From NCBI RefSeq assembly GCF_030209745.1, contig NZ_JARVRJ010000017.1:1-64000 (forward strand): a stretch of DNA of 64,000 nt. The letters run 5' to 3'. Shown here piece by piece: positions 16,089-25,720 of this stretch (its first letter is position 1; the number at the start of each line of letters is the position of its first letter). The position numbers and the translations under genes were made by a program. The notes beneath the pieces were generated by a model. The model saw nothing but the letters and a program-made list of their open reading frames with translations. It had not been told where the DNA came from and ran no database searches. The DNA comes from Arthrobacter sp. fls2-241-R2A-200. Lineage in GTDB: Bacteria; Actinomycetota; Actinomycetes; Actinomycetales; Micrococcaceae.

Positions 16089-18340
16089 TAGTCGTGACCG
16101 GGCGTTCCGCTGTTGCTCGCACCGCTGCTGTTGGGGGTGCTCGGGCTCCGCTGGGGAGGGGCACTGCCGAGCAGGTTCGACGGCGGCGTGGGGAAGGGGT
16201 TGGTTCCGTAGGCGGGAGCAACCGAGAGCATGTAGTTGGTGAACTGCGGACCGGCGATCATGTAACCGTCAATGGACGGGTAGAACTTGCCGTTGACCGT
16301 GATGTTCCGTCCTGGCCGCTGCTGGGCATCCAGCGGGTCACCGAACCATGATGCCGTTGCCAGTCCGGACGTGTATCCGACCACCCAAGTTGAGCTGTTC
16401 ATATCGTTCGTACCGGTCTTCGCTGCCACCGGGAAGTTGTTGTTGGTGTTCAGCGCGGGCCGGATCAGGGAGCCTGAACCATGGTTCAGTACTTCCTGCA
16501 TTGCGTAGGCAACGCCACGGGCAACCTCAGGCTTGATGGCGTCCTTGCAGGAGGACGACTGGGCAGGCAAGTCCTTCCCCGCTTGGTCCTTGACGGAGGT
16601 GATGGCGATGGGTTCACAGTACTTACCGTCAGCTGCAAAGGTCGCGAAGGCGCTGGCCATGGTCAAGGGAGCGGTTTGTGTGGATCCGATGAGGTTACCC
16701 AGGGTGGTCATGGAGACCTTGGGATTCGGATCAGTGACGTTTCCAGCTTGGTCCCGCGTCGGCAGGCCGCTGTGCACTCCTGTCGCGTTAACGATGCCCT
16801 GGATGCCGCAGAGGTCCAGTTGGGAAGCGGAGGCGAAGGTGGCGGTGTTGATGGAGTTCATGAGGCCGTAGAGGACCGTCATGGGGCGGTAGTAGCCTTC
16901 GTCCGAGTTCTGCAGATCGAAGCTCCCCGGTACTGATGAATCGTAGAAACCGTCCTCCGGAGTTGGGCAGGTGTTTCGCCAAGGGAACCCCTGCCGATAT
17001 TTCCTGACCGACGCGTTGATCGTCGTGGTCATCGATTTGCCCTCATTGAGCCATTCCGCGAATGTGAACGGTTTCATGGTGGAACCCGGCTGGAAGCCGC
17101 CAATGCCATTGAGGTCATTGCCCTTGGCGTCCAGGACATCGACGTTGAAGTTCTGGGTCTGGTCGAACTTACCGGGTTGGGGCAGCATCACGGTGTTCTG
17201 GGCCATGCTGACAATCTGGCCTGTACCCGGCTGGACGGAGATGATGGAAGCCCCCCACTTGTCAGGGTTCGCGCCGGCCGTGGCGTCAACCTGCTGCTGG
17301 GCGACGTTCTGCGCGGTAGGGTCCAGGGTGGTCTTGATAGTCAACCCACCCCGCATGACAGTGTTCTGGCGATCCGTCGGCGTCTGCCCATACGCCGGGT
17401 TGTTGAAGAGCAAGTGCAGCACGTAATCACAGAAGTACGGCGCGGTGGAAGCGTATGCACAACCTTGGCGGGCCGGAGTGACCTTGGTGGTGATGGGAGT
17501 AGCCACAGCTTGGTCGTACTCGGCCTTGGTGATCTTCTTTTGGTTATACATGGCCGTGAGCACCAGGTCGCGGCGCTGCTTGGACGCGTCCGGGTGGACC
17601 ACCGGATCAAAGGCTGCCGGGCTGTTCACGAGGCCTGCCAGGAGGGCGGCTTGTGGAAGCGTCAGGTCCTTGGCGCTGGTGCTGAAGAACAGCTTCGATG
17701 CGGCTTCGATGCCGTAGGCGTCCCTGTTGAAGAACACAATGTTGAGGTAGCCCTCAAGAATCTGGTCTTTGGTGAATTTCTTCTCCAAAGCGATGGCAAG
17801 CTTCATCTCGCGGAGCTTGTCTCCGATGCCTTTGTTGACACCGTTCAGCTTGACGTCGCTGCTCTGGCCGGAGGCGACCAGTGACTCGTTGATCACGTTG
17901 TTGACGTACTGCTGCGTGATGGTTGACGCGCCTTGTTTGTTACCTTGAGCGGTGCTCACCAGTGCCCGCAAGATACCGGTGGTGTCGATTCCGCCATGCT
18001 CGTAGAACCGGTTGTCTTCGATGGCGATGACCGCATCTTTGACATACGGGCTCATCTGGTTCAAGGGGATCTTGGTCCGGTTCTCCTCATAGATGGACGC
18101 GATCGGGGAGCCGTCCTTCGCCAGAATCGTGGTGTTCTGGCTGGGCGGATCTACCTGGAGTTCGGCCGGGAGGGTATCAAAGAACTGGATGGAACCACTT
18201 GCGGCACTGCCGGAGACGGCCGCGGCGGGGACCAAAAGGCCGGCCACCAGGACGCCACAAATCGCACTCACGCCAAGGAAGCCTAGAATCTTTCCGAGGG
18301 TGGTGGCAGTGTCGAAAAACGGGTTCGTGCGAGTCGCCAT
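16088..18340 (-). CDS. Class A penicillin-binding protein (transglycosylase/transpeptidase)
   Basis: A 750-residue bifunctional peptidoglycan synthase. After a short cytoplasmic end and one membrane helix (residues about 15-40) comes a glycosyltransferase domain with EDNRFYEHGGID and GASTITQQYVNN. The transpeptidase domain follows, with the nucleophile motif STMK (in GFQPGSTMKPF), an SxN-type motif near LMNSINTATF, and KTGTND. The tail is Pro/Ser-rich. I chose ATG 18340 (MATRTNPFFD), with a GTGGA site upstream; the longer frame adds 28 residues unlike the family. It is followed, overlapping by one base, by the metallophosphoesterase. Confidence 0.92.
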   Translation of the reverse strand: MATRTNPFFDTATTLGKILGFLGVSAICGVLVAGLLVPAAAVSGSAASGSIQFFDTLPAELQVDPPSQNTTILAKDGSPIASIYEENRTKIPLNQMSPYVKDAVIAIEDNRFYEHGGIDTTGILRALVSTAQGNKQGASTITQQYVNNVINESLVASGQSSDVKLNGVNKGIGDKLREMKLAIALEKKFTKDQILEGYLNIVFFNRDAYGIEAASKLFFSTSAKDLTLPQAALLAGLVNSPAAFDPVVHPDASKQRRDLVLTAMYNQKKITKAEYDQAVATPITTKVTPARQGCAYASTAPYFCDYVLHLLFNNPAYGQTPTDRQNTVMRGGLTIKTTLDPTAQNVAQQQVDATAGANPDKWGASIISVQPGTGQIVSMAQNTVMLPQPGKFDQTQNFNVDVLDAKGNDLNGIGGFQPGSTMKPFTFAEWLNEGKSMTTTINASVRKYRQGFPWRNTCPTPEDGFYDSSVPGSFDLQNSDEGYYRPMTVLYGLMNSINTATFASASQLDLCGIQGIVNATGVHSGLPTRDQAGNVTDPNPKVSMTTLGNLIGSTQTAPLTMASAFATFAADGKYCEPIAITSVKDQAGKDLPAQSSSCKDAIKPEVARGVAYAMQEVLNHGSGSLIRPALNTNNNFPVAAKTGTNDMNSSTWVVGYTSGLATASWFGDPLDAQQRPGRNITVNGKFYPSIDGYMIAGPQFTNYMLSVAPAYGTNPFPTPPSNLLGSAPPQRSPSTPNSSGASNSGTPGHD

Positions 18341-18377
18341 GTTTTCCACTTTACCGGCAAGGGCTAGGCTTTCTGTC

Positions 18378-18533
18378 ATGACCAAATGGGAGTACGCCAC
18401 GATTCCGCTCATTATCCACGCCACGAAACAGATCCTGGATCAGTGGGGTGAGGACGGCTGGGAGCTTGTCCAGGTCGTCGGCGGCCCCGATGGCAAAGGC
18501 CTTGTCGCATACCTGAAGAGGGAGAAGCAGTAA
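18378..18533 (+). CDS. DUF4177 small protein
   Basis: A 51-residue protein, MTKWEYATIPLII..., matching the DUF4177 pattern: an N-terminal KWEY strand, a GWELV motif and a short basic C-terminus. Function is unknown. It begins 37 bases from the divergent penicillin-binding protein gene and ends 2 bases before the RidA gene, so it is probably co-transcribed with ridA. It is small but strongly family-like. Confidence 0.8.
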   Translation: MTKWEYATIPLIIHATKQILDQWGEDGWELVQVVGGPDGKGLVAYLKREKQ

Positions 18534-18535
18534 TC

Positions 18536-19072
18536 ATGACAACCCCCGCAGAAACCACATCTCCCGCGGATTCGGGCGCCCCTGCCTCGGCCGTGGAGCA
18601 GCGCCTTGCAGAGCTCGGCCTGACCCTCCCCGAGGTCGCCGCACCAGTCGCCGACTACGTTCCCGCCGTCGTGTCCGGTAACTACGTCTACACCTCCGGG
18701 CAGCTGCCGTTTATTAACGGCAAACTCGAAGCTACCGGCAAGGTCTCCGTTGGCCAGTTGGGTACCTCGGATGAACCGACTGTGGATCCGGAAGAGGCCA
18801 AGCGCTACGCCGCCGTCTGTGCCATCAACGCCCTGGCAGCGGTCAAGAGCGTCATCGGTGACCTCGACCGCATCACCAGAATCGTCAAGGTGGTGGGCTT
18901 CGTGTCTTCAGAACCCACGTTCACTGGCCAGCCCGGAGTCATCAACGGTGCATCCGAGCTTCTCGGCCAGGTTTTGGGCGACGCCGGCAAGCACGCACGT
19001 TCCGCCGTCGGCGTGTCCGTCCTCCCCCTCGACTCTCCTGTTGAGGTCGAACTCATTGCTGAATTCAGCTAA
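18536..19072 (+). CDS. RidA family protein (reactive imine deaminase-like)
   Basis: A 178-residue YjgF/RidA-fold protein. RidA enzymes hydrolyse reactive enamine/imine products of PLP enzymes. Typical parts are VSGNYVYTSGQLPF, INALAAVKSVIGDLDRITRIVKVVGFV and HARSAVGVSVLPLDSPVEVELIAEF, with the substrate-binding Arg in the HARSAVG motif. The first about 35 residues are an Ala/Pro-rich extension relative to short RidA proteins. It belongs to the longer YjgH-like subgroup, whose activity is less certain. Neighbours are the DUF4177 gene and a NUDIX gene on the same strand. Confidence 0.85.
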   Translation: MTTPAETTSPADSGAPASAVEQRLAELGLTLPEVAAPVADYVPAVVSGNYVYTSGQLPFINGKLEATGKVSVGQLGTSDEPTVDPEEAKRYAAVCAINALAAVKSVIGDLDRITRIVKVVGFVSSEPTFTGQPGVINGASELLGQVLGDAGKHARSAVGVSVLPLDSPVEVELIAEFS

Positions 19073-19089
19073 GGAACCGGTTCACCCAA

Positions 19090-20001
19090 TTGCCTCAGCT
19101 TTCCCGCCGTCTGTTTGCACTTCCTCCTCACCTCGAAGGGGCAGCACGGAACTGGCTTGATTTGGGCGAGCGGACCCCCAGGGCCGCCCGCTATGCATCG
19201 TCCGTGGTCCTTCTTCGGGATTCCCCGACCGGTTTGGAGACCTGGCTCGGGTACCGGCCAGGCTCCTCCCCGTTGGGAGTTATCTCGTTTCCGGGCGGGT
19301 CCCTGGAGCCGTCCGATGACAATGCCGTCGGCTGGCTGGGGCCCTCGCCCCAGCATTGGGCCGAGGTATTGGGAACGGACGACGTCGGACTGGCTCGCCG
19401 CCACGTCGTAGGCGCTATCCGGGAGCTCTTTGAGGAAACCGGCGTGCTGCTGGCCGGTCCTGATGCCTCATCCACAGTGGAGGCCAACTCCACCGTGGAG
19501 TGGATGAAAGCCCGTGAAGCCGTCGCGGCTCAGGAGAAATCGTTCACCGACATCCTGACCAAGCGCGGACTGTCGTTGCGCACGGACCTCCTGAAATCCT
19601 TGGTGAACTGGGTCAGCCCTGACTTTGCGCATACCCGGTTCAACACGCGCTACTTCGCGGCTACTGTTCCCGTGAATCAGCAGCCGAGCATCCTAGCGAG
19701 CAAGGGTGTGTGGGGGCGTTGGGTGTGCGTGGCCGATGCCATCGCACTGCGGGACACCACGGCCTTGGGCGACGAAGTGAACCAGGAAAACACCGTGGGG
19801 CTCACGCTGGGACAGTTGTTGGTGCCCGGGTCCGAAATCATGCTGGAGAAAATGGCGGCCGCCAATGGTTGCATCGCTTACCTCAGTTACAAGCGGAAAG
19901 CCCACGTTTACCAATCCCGTCTCGTCAATGAGGACGGCGAACTGATGCTTGAGGTTGCCGCTGCCCGGACCGTTGCCGGTGAACCGCAGCGCGAACGCTA
20001 A
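19090..20001 (+). CDS. NUDIX hydrolase with split NUDIX box
   Basis: A 303-residue NUDIX protein. The box starts with FPGGSLEPSDDNAVG and continues, after an insertion of about 25 residues, with AIRELFEETGVLL. This arrangement is like NUDT19/NUDT7-type CoA-diphosphatases, which also have an insertion inside the motif. The start is probably TTG 19090 (MPQLSRRLFALPPH), with AAGGAA upstream at loose spacing, so the exact start is uncertain. It follows ridA by 17 bases. The gene ends at the bidirectional terminator shared with the Crp-family gene. Confidence 0.82.
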   Translation: MPQLSRRLFALPPHLEGAARNWLDLGERTPRAARYASSVVLLRDSPTGLETWLGYRPGSSPLGVISFPGGSLEPSDDNAVGWLGPSPQHWAEVLGTDDVGLARRHVVGAIRELFEETGVLLAGPDASSTVEANSTVEWMKAREAVAAQEKSFTDILTKRGLSLRTDLLKSLVNWVSPDFAHTRFNTRYFAATVPVNQQPSILASKGVWGRWVCVADAIALRDTTALGDEVNQENTVGLTLGQLLVPGSEIMLEKMAAANGCIAYLSYKRKAHVYQSRLVNEDGELMLEVAAARTVAGEPQRER

Positions 20002-20004
20002 ACA

Positions 20005-20067
20005 CTCAACAAAAAGAGCCGCCCCGTTCCCTGGATTACAGGGAACGGGGCGGCTCTTTTTGTTGAG
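20005..20067. terminator. Perfect bidirectional terminator
   Basis: A 28-bp perfect inverted repeat with a 7-base loop: the arm starting CTCAACAAAAAGAGCCGCC at 20005-20032 pairs with 20040-20067. Flanking A and T runs give a terminator in both directions, serving the convergent NUDIX and Crp-family genes. Confidence 0.95.
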
Positions 20068-20073
20068 CTTTGG

Positions 20074-20751
20074 TTATCGCGAACGCTGGCGGAGGCGCTG
20101 CATGTCCAGGATGACCACGGCGCGGGCTTCCAGCCGGAGCCATCCGCGCTGGACGAATTCGGCCAGGGCTTTGTTGACGGTTTCGCGGGAAGCGCCCACC
20201 AGTTGGGCCAGTTCTTCCTGGGTCAGCTCATGGGCGACCAGCACGCCGTCGGTAGCCGGGCGGCCAAAGCGATCCGCCAAGTCCAGGAGGGCCTTGGCAA
20301 CGCGGCCCGGAACGTCTGAGAAGACGAGGTCCGATAGCGAGTCGTTCGTGCGGCGGAGACGGCGGGCGAGGGCCTGCAGCAGCTGGGCGGAAACCTCCGG
20401 ACGGGTCCGGAGCAAAGCGTTGAGGCTCTCATTCTTGAGGCCAGCCAGGCGGGTTTCCGAAACGGCGGTAGCCGTGGCAGTGCGCGGGCTGGGGTCGAAC
20501 AGTGCCATCTCGCCGAAGAGCTCGCCCGGGCCGAGGATGGCAAGCAGGGATTCGCGGCCGTCCGGGGAGGTGCGGCCGAGCTTCACCTTTCCGGAAACGA
20601 TGAAGTAGAGCTGGTCACCCTGGTCGCCTTCGCGGAACACCGAGGCTCCACGTGAAAGGTCCACCTCTGTGAGTTCGTCCGTCAGCAGGCGGAATGCGTC
20701 GTCGTCAAGGGTGGCGAAGAGGGGTGCGCGGCGCAGTACCTCGATGTCCAT
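20074..20751 (-). CDS. crp: Crp/Fnr-family global regulator (GlxR/Crp-like)
   Basis: A 225-residue cyclic-nucleotide-type regulator. The N-terminal domain has the phosphate-binding cassette GELFGEMALFDPSPRTATATA with the Arg-Thr pair used to hold cAMP. The C-terminal winged helix contains LTQEELAQLVGASRETVNKALAEF, the recognition helix with the R-E-T-V-N-K pattern of Crp proteins. It resembles GlxR of Corynebacterium and Crp of Mycobacterium, broad regulators of carbon metabolism including acs-type genes. It is alone on its strand, ending at the shared terminator. Confidence 0.92.
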   Translation of the reverse strand: MDIEVLRRAPLFATLDDDAFRLLTDELTEVDLSRGASVFREGDQGDQLYFIVSGKVKLGRTSPDGRESLLAILGPGELFGEMALFDPSPRTATATAVSETRLAGLKNESLNALLRTRPEVSAQLLQALARRLRRTNDSLSDLVFSDVPGRVAKALLDLADRFGRPATDGVLVAHELTQEELAQLVGASRETVNKALAEFVQRGWLRLEARAVVILDMQRLRQRSR

Positions 20752-20840
20752 GAAGTCTCCTGAGTATAAGTTTCGGTCGTGGCGCTCCAGCCATTGTTTC
20801 AGAATTTTTGGGCTTCTGTGACGTAGTTGGCATGCGAAAC

Positions 20841-20920
20841 GCTGAAACGGCGCGGGTTCCGGGCGTTCAACACCGTATCAGCATGCTGAAACAGCAAGCT
20901 GAAATCACCGCAGGCTGAAC
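20841..20920. repeat. Cluster of GCTGAAA elements upstream of the protease gene
   Basis: The 269-base gap between the divergent crp-like and protease genes carries GCTGAAACGGC at 20841, the palindrome GCTGAAACAGC at 20885-20895, GCTGAAATC at 20898 and GCTGAACTGC at 20914. Spacing is irregular. They could be binding sites for a regulator of either gene; no known consensus is recognised. Nothing else is seen in the gap. Confidence 0.4.
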
Positions 20921-21020
20921 TGCGGGAGCTACGAATCACCGGCTGTCGGCGAGCCTTCCTGGCGGTTGCTTGTCAGGGTGCCCAACTACAATTGGCGCAA
21001 GGCGGCATAGAGGAGCATTG

Positions 21021-22205
21021 GTGTTTGGCTTGACGATATTGGATTTGGCTCTGATCTTGATGCTGCTGTCCTACCTGATTTACGGGCTGCGCAATGGCTT
21101 CGTTGTCACCTTGGGCGGAATTGCAGGCTTCGTGGTGGGTGCCATTGCGGCCTTCGTCGCAGTTCCGCTCGTCAGCGGCTGGGTGACCGACAGCGGCTGG
21201 AGGCTTGCCGCCACGGTGGGGGCCGCCGTCGTGCTGATCGCTTTGGGCCATGGCTTGGGCACCATGATCGGCCGCAGAGTCCGCCATGCCGTGCGGATCA
21301 AGCCCCTGCACACGGTGGACCGGTTGATCGGTGGCGTGGTCAGCGTGGTGGTTGCGGCGTTGGTGATGTCCATGCTCGCTTTCAGCATCAGTTCGCTGGG
21401 TGTTCCGTTCGTGTCACAGCAACTGGCTGAATCGCGGGTGATCCGCTACATCGATTCGGTGACGCCCACCCCGGTCAAGAGCACCATGGCGCAATTGCGC
21501 TCGACGGTCATCGGCGATGGCATACCCCAGCTCTTTGAGGGCATCAGCCCCTCAGCTCCCGTCCAAGTGCCCAATGAATCCACCGACACCCCCGCGCTGA
21601 ACCAGGCCGCAAAGTCGGTCCTCAAAATCACGGGGACGGCGTTCGAATGCGGCCAGAACCAGACTGGATCCGGATTCGTTGTTTCCCCCGGGCGCGTCGT
21701 CACCAACGCGCACGTCGTGGCGGGCGTGTCGCAGCCGGTTGTTGAGATTCCCGACGGCGGTGCGTTGCCGGGCAGCGTGGTGTATTTCGATCCGCAGCGC
21801 GACCTCGCAGTCCTTGCAGTGAACGGGCTGGCCTCATCTCCACTGCCCCTGAGTTCTGACTTGCCGGACGGCAGCAACGCGGCCTTCGCCGGCTATCCGC
21901 ACGGTGGTCCGTTTCAATCAAAACCGGCCACCGTCCAAGGAATCTCACCAGTCCTGGTCCCCGATATCTACGGAAACAACCCGTCGTTGGAGTCCGTCTA
22001 CAAGCTGGCGGGCGATGTCCAGCCGGGTAACTCGGGTGGCCCCCTCCTGACAGCCCAAGGCCAAGTGGCAGGTTTGGTTTTTGCCAAGACCACGACCAAC
22101 GCAGCCCTGGGTTTCGCGCTGACGATGTCTGACCTGGAACCGGTTGCGGAAAAGGCGGCCGGGCTCAGCAGCCCGGTATCGGCCGGCCAGTGCACCCGGA
22201 AGTAA
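21021..22205 (+). CDS. MarP-like membrane serine protease (CvpA + trypsin domains)
   Basis: A 394-residue protein with four N-terminal transmembrane helices of the CvpA/colicin V production type (residues 1 to about 135), a linker, and an extracytoplasmic trypsin-like domain. The catalytic triad is visible: His in TNAHVVAG, Asp in DPQRDLAVL and Ser in GNSGGPL. This is the architecture of MarP of Mycobacterium tuberculosis, a periplasmic protease needed for acid and oxidative stress resistance. I chose GTG 21021, 6 bases after AGAGGA. An N-terminal extension in the open frame has no support. Confidence 0.9.
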   Translation: MFGLTILDLALILMLLSYLIYGLRNGFVVTLGGIAGFVVGAIAAFVAVPLVSGWVTDSGWRLAATVGAAVVLIALGHGLGTMIGRRVRHAVRIKPLHTVDRLIGGVVSVVVAALVMSMLAFSISSLGVPFVSQQLAESRVIRYIDSVTPTPVKSTMAQLRSTVIGDGIPQLFEGISPSAPVQVPNESTDTPALNQAAKSVLKITGTAFECGQNQTGSGFVVSPGRVVTNAHVVAGVSQPVVEIPDGGALPGSVVYFDPQRDLAVLAVNGLASSPLPLSSDLPDGSNAAFAGYPHGGPFQSKPATVQGISPVLVPDIYGNNPSLESVYKLAGDVQPGNSGGPLLTAQGQVAGLVFAKTTTNAALGFALTMSDLEPVAEKAAGLSSPVSAGQCTRK

Positions 22206-22253
22206 ATTCCCCGCACCCGGAAGTAAGTTCCTGCACCGTATAGATTGGGAGTC

Positions 22254-22718
22254 ATGACTGAAGCCACCCCCGCCACTGAAGCCGGTCGCGGTACCATCCT
22301 CGTGATCAACGGACCCAACCTGAACCTTCTCGGCAACCGCGAGCCCGAGAAGTACGGCACCTCCACCTTGGCCGACGTCGAGCAGCTTGCCATGGCGGCC
22401 GCCGCTTCCCATGGGTTCACCGTGGATTGCGTTCAGTCCAACCATGAAGGTGACCTTCTGGACGCCATCCACGCGGCGCGGGGGACCGCCGTCGGAATCG
22501 TGATCAACGCCGGGGCCTTCACCCACACCTCGGTGGCGCTGCGTGATGCGCTGGCGGCAGTGCAGTTGCCCGCCGTCGAGGTCCACATCACCAACGTGCA
22601 CCAGCGCGAAGAGTTCCGCCACCATTCCTACTTGTCGGGGGTCTGCAGCGCGATCATCGTCGGAGCAGGCGTGCTGGGATATAAGCTCGCCATCGATTAC
22701 CTGGCGGAAACGGCCTGA
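22254..22718 (+). CDS. aroQ: 3-Dehydroquinate dehydratase, type II
   Basis: A 154-residue type II dehydroquinase of the shikimate pathway. Signatures are [21 protein letters not shown] (with the catalytic Tyr of the lid loop), [49 protein letters not shown] and [18 protein letters not shown] 22254 has TTGGGAG just upstream. It stands apart from other aro genes, although aroF lies 38 kb away. Its 3' end overlaps the convergent DeoR gene by 22 bp. Confidence 0.96.
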   Translation: MTEATPATEAGRGTILVINGPNLNLLGNREPEKYGTSTLADVEQLAMAAAASHGFTVDCVQSNHEGDLLDAIHAARGTAVGIVINAGAFTHTSVALRDALAAVQLPAVEVHITNVHQREEFRHHSYLSGVCSAIIVGAGVLGYKLAIDYLAETA

Positions 22719-23554
22719 CGCCCGTCTGGCGGCGACGGCTTTCCCGCGATCGTCAGCTTGGCAACATTCTCAGCCAGCACCCGCCGGGCGTCCTCGCCAA
22801 GCAATGAATCCGTGATGAGCTCGTCTGCCTCCTCCAGCTGCGCGATCGAAGCAATGCCGGTCACGCCCCACTTGCTGTGGTCGGCCAGGACGATGGTGCT
22901 CCGGGCGGAGGCCATGAAGGCGCGATCGGTTTCAGCCTCCAAGAGGTTCGGGGTGGTGAAACCGGCCTGGGTGTCCACGCCGTGAACCCCCAAGAATAAG
23001 GCGTCCAAATGGAGCTGCTTCAACGCGGACGTCGCAATAGGTCCAACCAACGCATCCGACGGCGTTCGCTCACCGCCGATCAGGATGACCGTGGATCCGA
23101 AACGGCCAGCGCCCGACGACGCGCCGTGGTGGAAGAGATCGGCGATCCGCACGGAGTTGGTTACCACCGTGATGCGTGGACCGTGGACCAGTTCCTTGGC
23201 CAGGGCCCATGTGGTGGTGCCGGCGCCCAAGCCAATAGCCATGCCTTCCTGCACTATCCGAGCGGCCTCAACGGCGATCGCGTGCTTTTCCTCGGTCAGC
23301 TGAGTCGACTTGAGCTCGAAGCCGGGCTCGTGGGTGCTCGAATCGCCAGGCAGCTTGGCACCACCGTGGATGCGCTCCACACGCCCGGAGTCCTCCAAGG
23401 CCTCGATGTCCCGGCGCACCGTCATGGCGGAGACACCCAGCATCAGCGCCAAGTCCGAGACCCGGACCACGCGTTCGCGTTGGACGGCGTCGATGATGGC
23501 CGAATGGCGGGCTGCTTGGAGCATCGGGTCCTTTCTGGACAGTTCGTCAGACAC
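22697..23554 (-). CDS. DeoR/GlpR-family transcriptional regulator
   Basis: A 285-residue sugar-phosphate-type repressor. The DeoR helix-turn-helix is at residues about 16-65 ([47 protein letters not shown]). The C-terminal sensor domain of the phosphosugar-isomerase fold has [25 protein letters not shown] and the ADHSKWG motif. The target genes are not adjacent: the neighbours are aroQ (convergent) and acs. The ligand is probably a phosphorylated sugar. Confidence 0.88.
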   Translation of the reverse strand: MSDELSRKDPMLQAARHSAIIDAVQRERVVRVSDLALMLGVSAMTVRRDIEALEDSGRVERIHGGAKLPGDSSTHEPGFELKSTQLTEEKHAIAVEAARIVQEGMAIGLGAGTTTWALAKELVHGPRITVVTNSVRIADLFHHGASSGAGRFGSTVILIGGERTPSDALVGPIATSALKQLHLDALFLGVHGVDTQAGFTTPNLLEAETDRAFMASARSTIVLADHSKWGVTGIASIAQLEEADELITDSLLGEDARRVLAENVAKLTIAGKPSPPDGRQAVSAR

Positions 23555-23589
23555 TTGCTTGACTCTGGCATCAGTCTAGGACCGAACGC

Positions 23590-23631
23590 ACGACGACGCC
23601 GCCCACCACGGGTGGCGAGCGGCGTCGTCGT
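23590..23631 (-). terminator. GC-rich hairpin after acs
   Basis: ACGACGACGCCGC (23590-23602) pairs perfectly with GCGGCGTCGTCGT (23619-23631) around a 16-base loop, downstream of the acs stop codon. There is no U run, so it may be a weak terminator or an mRNA-end stabiliser. Confidence 0.5.
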
Positions 23632-23665
23632 CGAACGTTCTTGGCTTGGCGGAAAGCGCCGGACG

Positions 23666-25720
23666 CTACTTACGGAGCGATTCGGCAATCTGGGCCATGA
23701 TGCCGGGGTCGGCCAAAGTGGTGGCGTCGCCGGTGTCGCGGCCTTCTGCGATGTCCTTGAGGAGGCGTCGGACGATCTTTCCGGAGCGTGTTTTAGGCAG
23801 TTCGGGCACGATCAGCAATTGCTTGGGCTTGGCGATCGGGCCGATTTCCTTGCCCACGTGGTTGCGCAGTTCCAGGACGGTTTCGTCGCCGTTGTTCACG
23901 GCGTCACCGCGGAGGATGACGAAGGCGACGATGGCCTGCCCGGTGGTGTCGTCGGCGGCGCCCACCACCGCTGCTTCAGCGACGGACGGGTGCGAGACCA
24001 GCGCGGATTCGATTTCGGTGGTGGAGAGGCGGTGCCCGGAGACGTTCATGACGTCATCCACCCGCCCCAGCAGCCAGACGTCGCCGTCGTCGTCCTTCTT
24101 GGCCCCGTCACCTGCGAAGTACATGGCCTCGAAGCGGGACCAGTAGGTGTCCTTGAAGCGCTCGGGGTCGCCCCAAATACCGCGGAGCATGGAGGGCCAC
24201 GGTTCGCGGACCACCAGGTAGCCGCCTTCACCGTTGGCCACCGACTCGCCGGCTTCGTCCACCACGTCCACGGCGATTCCGGGCAGCGGCACCTGCGCGG
24301 AGCCGGGCTTGGTGGCCGTGATGCCGGGCAGCGGCGCGATCATTTGTGCGCCCGTTTCGGTCTGCCACCAGGTGTCCACGATCGGGGCAGGGTTTTCCTT
24401 GCGTTCGCCGTTCTTGCCGGCGTTGCCGCCGATGACCTCGCGGTACCACATCCACGCCTCAGGGTTGATGGGTTCGCCCACGGACCCCAGCACGCGGATG
24501 GAAGAGAGATCGTACTTGGCGGGGATTTCCCGGCCCCACTTCATGAACGTCCGGATCGCGGTGGGGGCGGTGTAGAGGATGGAAACCTTGTACTTCTCCA
24601 CGATTTCCCACCAGCGGCCCTGGTGCGGGGAGTCCGGGGTTCCCTCGTACATGACTTGGGTGGCGCCGTTGATGAGCGGTGCGTAGGTGACGTAGGAATG
24701 CCCGGTGACCCAGCCGACGTCGGCCGTGCACCAGTACACGTCCGTTTCCGGGTGGAGGTCGAACACCGCCTTGTGGGTGAATGCGGTCTGGGTGAGGTAG
24801 CCGCCGGTGGTGTGCAGGATGCCCTTGGGCTTGCCGGTGGTGCCGGAGGTGTAGAGGATGAAGAGCGGGTGCTCGGAATCGTGCCCGACGGCGGTGTGCT
24901 CGCTTGATGCGTTGCCCACAGTGTCGTCCCACCACAGGTCCCGGCCTTCCACCCAGTTGACGTCCTCGCCGTTGCGCTTGACCACCACGACGTGGTTCAC
25001 AGAGTGTTCGCCGGTGCTTTCCATGGAGGACAACGCCTCGTCCACGGCCGGCTTCAGGGCGCTGGGCTTGCCGCGGCGGTATGTGCCGTCCGCGGTGACT
25101 ACGAGTTTGGCTTCGGCGTCCTCGATGCGGGAACGCAGTGCGTCCGCGGAGAAACCGCCGAACACCACTGAGTGCACAGCGCCGATCCTGGCGCAGGCAA
25201 GCAGGGTGATGACTGCTTCGGGAATCATCGGCAGGTACACGGCCACGCGGTCGCCCTTTGCGACTCCGAGGGTTTCGAAGGCGTTGGCGGCCTTCTTTAC
25301 TTCTTCGGTGAGCTGCGCGTATGTGTACGTGCGGGTATCGCCGGGTTCGCCCTCAAAGTAGATCGCTACCCGGTCACCGAGGCCGTTCTCGACGTGACGG
25401 TCCAGCGCGTTGTAGGCCGCGTTAACCTCACCACCGACGAACCACTTGGCAAAGGGCGGGTTGGACCAATCCAGGGTTTCAGTGAAGTCCTTGTCCCAGC
25501 TCAGCAGCTCGCGGGCCTGCTTGGCCCAAAACGCGGGACGGTCGGCGTCTGCTTCTGCGTAAATCCCGGCCGAGACCACCGCATTCGCTGCGAACTCAGC
25601 CGATGGCGCGAAGTGGCGGTTTTCGTGGAGGAGGTTTTCGAAGGCATCGACGTGGGGGGCTTGGCCTTGAGCGGTGGAAGCTGCAGCGGTGGCCGTGGAT
25701 CCGGTGGTGTCCTGAGACAT
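23666..25720 (-). CDS. acs: Acetate-CoA ligase (acetyl-CoA synthetase)
   Basis: A 684-residue AMP-forming acetyl-CoA synthetase, which activates acetate via acetyl-AMP. Motifs are [11 protein letters not shown] (P-loop), [12 protein letters not shown], the hinge region [16 protein letters not shown], and near the C-terminus RSGKIVRR, whose lysine is acetylated to switch off the enzyme in other bacteria. I chose ATG 25720 (MSQDTTGS), with GATGAGG 6 bases upstream. Acetylation control would fit with acuC elsewhere in the window, but the genes are 27 kb apart. The first 30 residues are Thr/Ala-rich. Confidence 0.96.
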   Translation of the reverse strand: MSQDTTGSTATAAASTAQGQAPHVDAFENLLHENRHFAPSAEFAANAVVSAGIYAEADADRPAFWAKQARELLSWDKDFTETLDWSNPPFAKWFVGGEVNAAYNALDRHVENGLGDRVAIYFEGEPGDTRTYTYAQLTEEVKKAANAFETLGVAKGDRVAVYLPMIPEAVITLLACARIGAVHSVVFGGFSADALRSRIEDAEAKLVVTADGTYRRGKPSALKPAVDEALSSMESTGEHSVNHVVVVKRNGEDVNWVEGRDLWWDDTVGNASSEHTAVGHDSEHPLFILYTSGTTGKPKGILHTTGGYLTQTAFTHKAVFDLHPETDVYWCTADVGWVTGHSYVTYAPLINGATQVMYEGTPDSPHQGRWWEIVEKYKVSILYTAPTAIRTFMKWGREIPAKYDLSSIRVLGSVGEPINPEAWMWYREVIGGNAGKNGERKENPAPIVDTWWQTETGAQMIAPLPGITATKPGSAQVPLPGIAVDVVDEAGESVANGEGGYLVVREPWPSMLRGIWGDPERFKDTYWSRFEAMYFAGDGAKKDDDGDVWLLGRVDDVMNVSGHRLSTTEIESALVSHPSVAEAAVVGAADDTTGQAIVAFVILRGDAVNNGDETVLELRNHVGKEIGPIAKPKQLLIVPELPKTRSGKIVRRLLKDIAEGRDTGDATTLADPGIMAQIAESLRK

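Noticed and set aside
20816..20836. TGTGACGTAGTTGG as a Crp autoregulation site
   Set aside because: Only one half-site matches; the other arm is absent.
23009..24907. A plus-strand frame of about 630 codons opposite the DeoR and acs genes
   Set aside because: The minus-strand genes have full motif sets; the antisense translation is rich in Gly/Asp/His typical of GC-rich shadows.
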